Positions 60,562 to 64,000 of a DNA stretch of 64,000 nucleotides are shown here, piece after piece (positions within the stretch are counted from its first letter, which is position 1; every line of letters begins with the position of its first letter). Source of the stretch: Scytonema sp. UIC 10036 (GTDB lineage Bacteria; Cyanobacteriota; Cyanobacteriia; Cyanobacteriales; Nostocaceae); the NCBI RefSeq assembly GCF_009725235.1, contig NZ_WJFC01000011.1:56375-120374 (forward strand), in the 5' to 3' direction. The notes below the pieces were generated by a model. That model was not told the origin of the DNA. It ran no database searches and saw only the letters and a program-made list of their open reading frames with translations. The translations under genes and the position numbers were made by a program.

Positions 60562-61560
60562 TTAAACTTTCAAAACAACTTTGCCAACGGTGCGTCTTTC
60601 TTGGATAGCTTGATGCGCTAAGGCTGCATTTTCTAGCGGAAAGATGTCTTTGGCGATCGCCTTTAAGCTTCCTTCCGCTACATAATTCAGTAGTTTTGCC
60701 GTGAGTTTTTCGGCGTAGCCAGCTTTGACTTCCACAAAACCAGGAAGAGAAAACCCGATATACGATTGGTTCCCAAATATCAATTGCACCGTCTGCTCGG
60801 GCAACATATTTGCTATTTGCTGGCTTAGCGCACCGTAGGTTACCAATCTTCCAAATGGAGCCAAAGCTTGCAAGTTCTGAGTGATGACAGATCCTCCAAC
60901 TGAATCCAGGATGATATCCACACCACGTCCTATCGTGACATCTTTGACTTGTTGAGACCACTGTAAATCCGAGTAAAGGAATGTGCGATCGCAACCCAGT
61001 TCCTGCAACAACATCTCCTTTTCTGAAGAACCAACAAGTCCAATAATTTGACCTGCTCCCAATAACTTTGCTAATTGCACCGCCAGCGAACCTACACCGC
61101 CCGCCGCCGCATGAATCAGGACAGATTCACCCGCTTGAAGTTTTCCTGCTTGAGTCAGCAAGAGATAGGCAGTCCAACCCTGTCCTAGGGTAACGAGTGA
61201 CGCTTCAAAACTTACTCCATCAGGAATCAGAACAGCACGCTCGGCATCAACGACTACATACTCCACATAGCCACCACCTGAAGAGCCGGGATAGAGGGAA
61301 GTTGTTACTCGCATTCCTACGTCTAGCGATGCCACGCCTGCCCCCAGATCTTCAACTACACCCGCTACTTCTGTCCCAGGAATCATCGGTAACGGAGCGG
61401 GCTGGGGATAAGCACCTATTCGGTGCATGGTATCTGCGTAATTAACGCCAATAGCAGCAACTTTAATCAGCACTTGTCCGGGGCTTGGTTGAGGCTTTGG
61501 CAACTCCACGAGTTGCAACACTTCAGGTCCACCTAATTTTTCAAACTGAATGGCTTTCAT
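60562..61560 (-). CDS. NADPH:quinone oxidoreductase (MDR family)
   Basis: A 332-residue zinc-independent MDR enzyme of the quinone oxidoreductase type. The start is MKAIQFEKLGGPEVLQLVEL. The catalytic-domain signature is ALGVNYADTMHRIGAYP-like (IGVNYADTMHRIG), and the nucleotide-binding motif is HAAAGGVGSLAVQLAKLLGA. It ends 17 nt from the hupL stop codon on the opposite strand, so the transcripts converge closely. A TetR-family regulator lies just upstream on the same strand, with a palindrome TGACTATTTAGTCA between them. Confidence 0.9.
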   Translation of the reverse strand: MKAIQFEKLGGPEVLQLVELPKPQPSPGQVLIKVAAIGVNYADTMHRIGAYPQPAPLPMIPGTEVAGVVEDLGAGVASLDVGMRVTTSLYPGSSGGGYVEYVVVDAERAVLIPDGVSFEASLVTLGQGWTAYLLLTQAGKLQAGESVLIHAAAGGVGSLAVQLAKLLGAGQIIGLVGSSEKEMLLQELGCDRTFLYSDLQWSQQVKDVTIGRGVDIILDSVGGSVITQNLQALAPFGRLVTYGALSQQIANMLPEQTVQLIFGNQSYIGFSLPGFVEVKAGYAEKLTAKLLNYVAEGSLKAIAKDIFPLENAALAHQAIQERRTVGKVVLKV

Positions 61561-61602
61561 CTTTATTTTCCTCCTACAAAAAGTACTACTTTGACTTATT
61601 TG

Positions 61603-61616
61603 TGACTATTTAGTCA
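61603..61616. promoter_or_regulatory. operator-like palindrome before the quinone oxidoreductase gene
   Basis: TGACTATTTAGTCA is a perfect 14-bp palindrome about 43 bases upstream of the oxidoreductase start. A nearly identical site, TGATTATTTAGTCA, is at 62335-62348, upstream of the TetR gene. Two matching sites flanking a TetR gene are the expected pattern for its own operator. Confidence 0.6.
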
Positions 61617-61634
61617 TAAATTGTCAAAAAAAAT

Positions 61635-62219
61635 TTAGGCTGCTAAAACCGACAAAACAACGCTTATCAAGTGCTCAATCTCTTCGTTTGAAGGCTGAGT
61701 TTTTTCCAAAATCCGCAGCCCATTGATTGAGTTAACAATGAATTTCGCGAGTGATGAACTCGAATGTAGCTTTGAAACTTCACCACATTGTTGTCCTTGC
61801 TCAATCACCTCAATAAAATACTCCTCCAATCGATTGGACATATACTTCACCTCGGCTGCAACGTCTGAATCGCAATCCGCTAATTCCAGGGCTGACTTTG
61901 CTATAAAGCAGCCACATCTTTTGCCATCAATCAACGTTCCTCGAGCCAATAGACGGACGGTTTCATCAATGGCTTGCTTGGGAGAATCAAAGCGGTTAAG
62001 TTGCTCGCGAACGAAGGCAAGTCCCTGCTCTCGATACAACTTGAGTGCTCTGAGGAAAAGCGTTCGCTTATCGCCAAAAGCATAATAGATACTTTGACGT
62101 TTCAACCCCATCTTCGCTTCAAGATCTTCAAGTGAAGTGGCGCAGTAACCTTTTTGCCAAAACGCGTACATGGCATTGGCTAAAGCTTTATCGGTGTCAA
62201 ACTCACGAGGTCGAGCCAT
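61635..62219 (-). CDS. TetR/AcrR-family transcriptional repressor
   Basis: A 194-residue regulator. The helix-turn-helix is in the N-terminal 50 residues: DTDKALANAMYAFWQKGYCA, TSLEDLEAKMGLKRQSIYYAF and GDKRTLFLRALKLYREQ. The C-terminal ligand domain contains DGKRCGCFIAKSALELADCD, typical of the TetR_C_16/YbiH-like type. It lies upstream of a quinone oxidoreductase, probably its target, and has operator-like palindromes on both sides. A quinone or electrophile is the likely inducer, by analogy. Confidence 0.87.
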   Translation of the reverse strand: MARPREFDTDKALANAMYAFWQKGYCATSLEDLEAKMGLKRQSIYYAFGDKRTLFLRALKLYREQGLAFVREQLNRFDSPKQAIDETVRLLARGTLIDGKRCGCFIAKSALELADCDSDVAAEVKYMSNRLEEYFIEVIEQGQQCGEVSKLHSSSSLAKFIVNSINGLRILEKTQPSNEEIEHLISVVLSVLAA

Positions 62220-62334
62220 ATAAATAGCAGTAGATGTTTGTCAATTAAGAAGCAAATACACCCCAGAATCCTCTGACCTTGCGTACTTTTGCTTTCTTCA
62301 ATTTTATGCGTTTAAAAAAGATGATATCTATTTA

Positions 62335-62348
62335 TGATTATTTAGTCA
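62335..62348. promoter_or_regulatory. operator-like palindrome upstream of the TetR gene
   Basis: TGATTATTTAGTCA, a close variant of the perfect palindrome at 61603-61616. It is about 115 bases upstream of the TetR start codon. It probably binds the same regulator. Confidence 0.5.
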
Positions 62349-62692
62349 AGAATGTTTTTAAAGTTCCAATTATCCTTAATTATGAACCAGAAAGCAGACA
62401 GGCAGAAATTCTTTACGGAGTTATGCAACTGCTCAAATGAGTTTGTCTCATGTAGGTACAAGGTATAAAAGCAGCTACCTTAAGTGCGATCGCACCTGAA
62501 AGTGAGAATCCGGCTGGATACTTCGCGATGATCGAGCAGTAATATATGATGAGGTATCTGTGGAGTTGCTGCACAAGAAGATGGGGTACGGGTAGCTTCT
62601 AGCTGGGAACGAGAGACCAGAAATTGGCGAATGAGGGGTGATACCCCTCATTCGCCAGTTGTATCCCTTGAGAAATCGGGAATCTGTTCCTA

Positions 62693-62842
62693 AGAGGATG
62701 TTTGAAAAGTAGTGGCTGAGGTATCCAAAACTTTAGCTCCTCCTTAATCCTCCTTAAAATGGAGGACTTTGAGAAAATTATTCCCTCTTGGAAAGGGGGT
62801 TAGGAGATCTTGATACAACGGGAGACTTTTCAAACATCCTCT
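62693..62842. mobile_element. MITE, 150 bp, with perfect 18-bp terminal inverted repeats
   Basis: The left end AGAGGATGTTTGAAAAGT is the exact reverse complement of the right end ACTTTTCAAACATCCTCT. The inside is non-coding and partly palindromic (CTCCTTAATCCTCCTTAAAA against GGGGGTTAGGAG). A solo right end occurs at 40253-40272. It lies directly after the stop of the NifU-like gene, 6 nt away. It is a non-autonomous transposable element. Confidence 0.88.
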
Positions 62843-62848
62843 AACAAA

Positions 62849-63331
62849 TCAATGAACTGCTATAACGTGCGTAATTTCAGGACAATATGTTTTTATTGCC
62901 TGTTCGATGCTTTGAGATAATGTGAGATTGGAAGCCGGACAATGACCGCAAGCTCCTATTAATTTTACTTCTACCGTGTCTGGTGGTTTAATAGCTACAA
63001 GCTGGACATCTCCATTATGGCTTTTTAACCCTGGACGGACTTGCTCAAGAGCTTCTTGAATGCGTTGTGATAAGGGCGCTACGGGAGGTTTGATAAGTTC
63101 GTGATACAGCAAAACTCCATACACGACTTCGTCTTGAACAGCATTGCGTAGGGCTGGCATGGATTCTTGCTTAACACTTTTAATTAAACGTGTCAATGCT
63201 TCTTTGTGTAAAGCTTCAATTGCCCGTTTCAAACCAGCAGCTACACCTCTATGGGTTTCATCCCATTCAACAATAATTGCTTCAAATCGGCTGATTTCTT
63301 TAACTAATTCTTCAAGTGTTTCTTGAGTCAT
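62849..63331 (-). CDS. NifU-like protein of the extended hyp operon (alr0692-like)
   Basis: A 160-residue protein. The C-terminal NifU domain carries the cluster-binding C128 and C131 in KLIGACGHCPASNLTLSQSI. The N-terminal half is helical (LVKEISRFEAIIVEWDETHR). In Anabaena a gene of this kind, with the small membrane protein genes, lies in the operon upstream of hypF; here it is 6 kb from hypF, on the same strand, with a second copy of the small pair just upstream. It is inferred to supply iron-sulfur clusters to HupS. Confidence 0.87.
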   Translation of the reverse strand: MTQETLEELVKEISRFEAIIVEWDETHRGVAAGLKRAIEALHKEALTRLIKSVKQESMPALRNAVQDEVVYGVLLYHELIKPPVAPLSQRIQEALEQVRPGLKSHNGDVQLVAIKPPDTVEVKLIGACGHCPASNLTLSQSIEQAIKTYCPEITHVIAVH

Positions 63332-63389
63332 GTATAATTTATTCTGGCTTCTTAATTGTTAACGGTTAACGGATCGCTAACAATTCAAC

Positions 63390-63614
63390 CTACTGCATTT
63401 TGAAGTCTTTGAAGAGGAAAGGCATCATTATACCTGTCAGTAAGCTAGATGTTGCAACTGCTAGTAATAACGGGAGTTTGATTAATGCTAGTGAGACTAA
63501 GACTAACGAACCTATGATAGTCGCGATCGCTATTTGTTTGATAAAATAAACTGGATCGCGAAATAACTTTCCTTTGAAAAATAATTTAGCAGAAAACCAC
63601 GCAATCTGAAACAT
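63390..63614 (-). CDS. small membrane protein, second copy of the asr0690-like gene
   Basis: A 74-residue protein beginning MFQIAWFSAKLFFKGKLFRD, with two helices (ATIIGSLVLVSLALIKLPLL and AVATSSLLTGIMMPFLFKD). The ATG at 63612-63614 has AGGAG 6 nt upstream; the longer frame to 63653 runs through a CAGTGAC tandem repeat and is not coding. It matches the protein at 55575-55799 in length and in the KGKL and MPxLxKD motifs. It sits between the second asr0689-like gene and the NifU-like gene. Confidence 0.8.
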   Translation of the reverse strand: MFQIAWFSAKLFFKGKLFRDPVYFIKQIAIATIIGSLVLVSLALIKLPLLLAVATSSLLTGIMMPFLFKDFKMQ

Positions 63615-63629
63615 AATGTCTCCTATTAA

Positions 63630-63652
63630 CAGTGACCAGTGACCAGTGACCA
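63630..63652. repeat. short heptamer repeat (CAGTGAC)
   Basis: Three copies of the heptamer CAGTGAC/CAGTGAC-like lie between the two small membrane genes, just before the asr0690-like ribosome-binding site. It is the same class of STRR as elsewhere in these operons. Confidence 0.75.
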
Positions 63653-63680
63653 AATAATTACTTGTTCGTAATTGAATTGG

Positions 63681-63917
63681 TTAATTCAGTAAAATCTGTA
63701 GTATGGCTAGCCCTACAATGATGCCGGGAATGACACCCGCAGGACCTAATAAGCTGCCAAGTGTAGCAGAAAATTGATAACCAAACTCTTTGCCTGCTAA
63801 CAGCATTCCACCAAGAGCACCACCAATAAGAGATAGGAGAATTCCTAGTGAAAGTAACAAAAAATCTCCTATTAAATTAACATCACCTGATATCAAACTA
63901 GTGAATATACCTGTCAT
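63681..63917 (-). CDS. small membrane protein, second copy of the asr0689-like gene
   Basis: A 78-residue protein with two hydrophobic helices (LLLSLGILLSLIGGALGGML, then GPAGVIPGIIVGLAILQIL). It is paralogous to 55808-56074 (shared IGGAxGGM, LAG, GYxFSA, GPAGVIPG). It starts the cluster that includes the asr0690-like and NifU-like genes. Confidence 0.8.
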   Translation of the reverse strand: MTGIFTSLISGDVNLIGDFLLLSLGILLSLIGGALGGMLLAGKEFGYQFSATLGSLLGPAGVIPGIIVGLAILQILLN

Positions 63918-64000
63918 AATTCTTAAGAATTTTCTTCAAAAAATCTGGCTCAGTTTTTCTAGAAATACCATAACAAAAATTTATTTAAAATACCTTATGG

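Larger units (their letters stand above)
62220..62848. other. intergenic with operator and MITE
   Basis: About 630 bases. A TetR-type operator-like site lies at 62335-62348. A short GC-rich hairpin (CGAATGAGGGGTGATACCCCTCATTCG, given here only by position 62618-62655) occurs as an inverted repeat. A MITE lies at 62693-62842. No gene seen otherwise. Confidence 0.6.

Noticed and set aside
1..64000. tRNA, rRNA or phage structural genes
   Set aside because: None was visible; no tRNA cloverleaf or rRNA-like segment was recognised, and no phage capsid or portal-like frame occurs.

Overview
The window looks like chromosome from a filamentous, heterocyst-forming cyanobacterium. The evidence is the abundance of the HIP1 octamer GCGATCGC, heptanucleotide STRR arrays between genes, XisH/XisI-type genes, a cyanobacterial uptake hydrogenase (hupS, hupL) and an extended hyp maturation cluster. 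All assignments come from reading the translations; no database search was run.

Layout. 1-10 kb is a degraded accessory island. It holds the tail of a WD40 protein, five or six toxin-antitoxin modules or fragments (ParDE, MazEF, VapBC, a broken BrnTA, orphan antitoxins), a Uma2 nuclease, and the ruins of a DUF499/DUF1156/PLD-helicase anti-phage system. 10-20 kb is mostly metabolism: an MDR oxidoreductase, a CocE/NonD hydrolase, a DMT permease, a frameshifted xisH next to xisI, and a divergent set of isochorismatase-family hydrolase, cupin and amidohydrolase. At 20.2-20.9 kb lies a structured RNA resembling a HEARO/omega RNA, followed by a truncated IscB. 21.7-30.2 kb is one gene for a 2856-residue RTX-type secreted protein. 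30-42 kb carries regulators, HicAB, glcD, a glycosidase-like protein, a GAF histidine kinase, a truncated HEAT-repeat gene and hypE.

43.2-49.1 kb is a three-gene module: a TPR-caspase(CHAT) protease, a small protein and a membrane-anchored protein. It resembles the CATRA class of predicted conflict systems and sits between hypE and hypD. 50.3-57.1 kb is the rest of the maturation operon on the minus strand (TPR, two small membrane proteins, NHL, hypF, hypC, hypD). hypF is split by a frameshift at an A9 tract. 57.9-60.5 kb is hupSL on the plus strand, with hupL uninterrupted. 60.5-62.2 kb is a quinone oxidoreductase with its TetR regulator. 62.8-63.9 kb is a NifU-like gene and a second pair of the same small membrane proteins.

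How it works together: hupSL encodes the H2 uptake enzyme that recycles hydrogen made by nitrogenase. HypC/D/E/F build its NiFe(CN)2CO centre, and the accessory genes upstream of hypF are thought to help mature the small subunit. STRR arrays occupy several junctions of these operons and supply the stop codons of four genes. The most notable items are the IscB/omega-RNA remnant, the poly-A frameshift in hypF, the CATRA-like module with near-identical tandem TPR units, and the decayed defence island with nested toxin-antitoxin genes.
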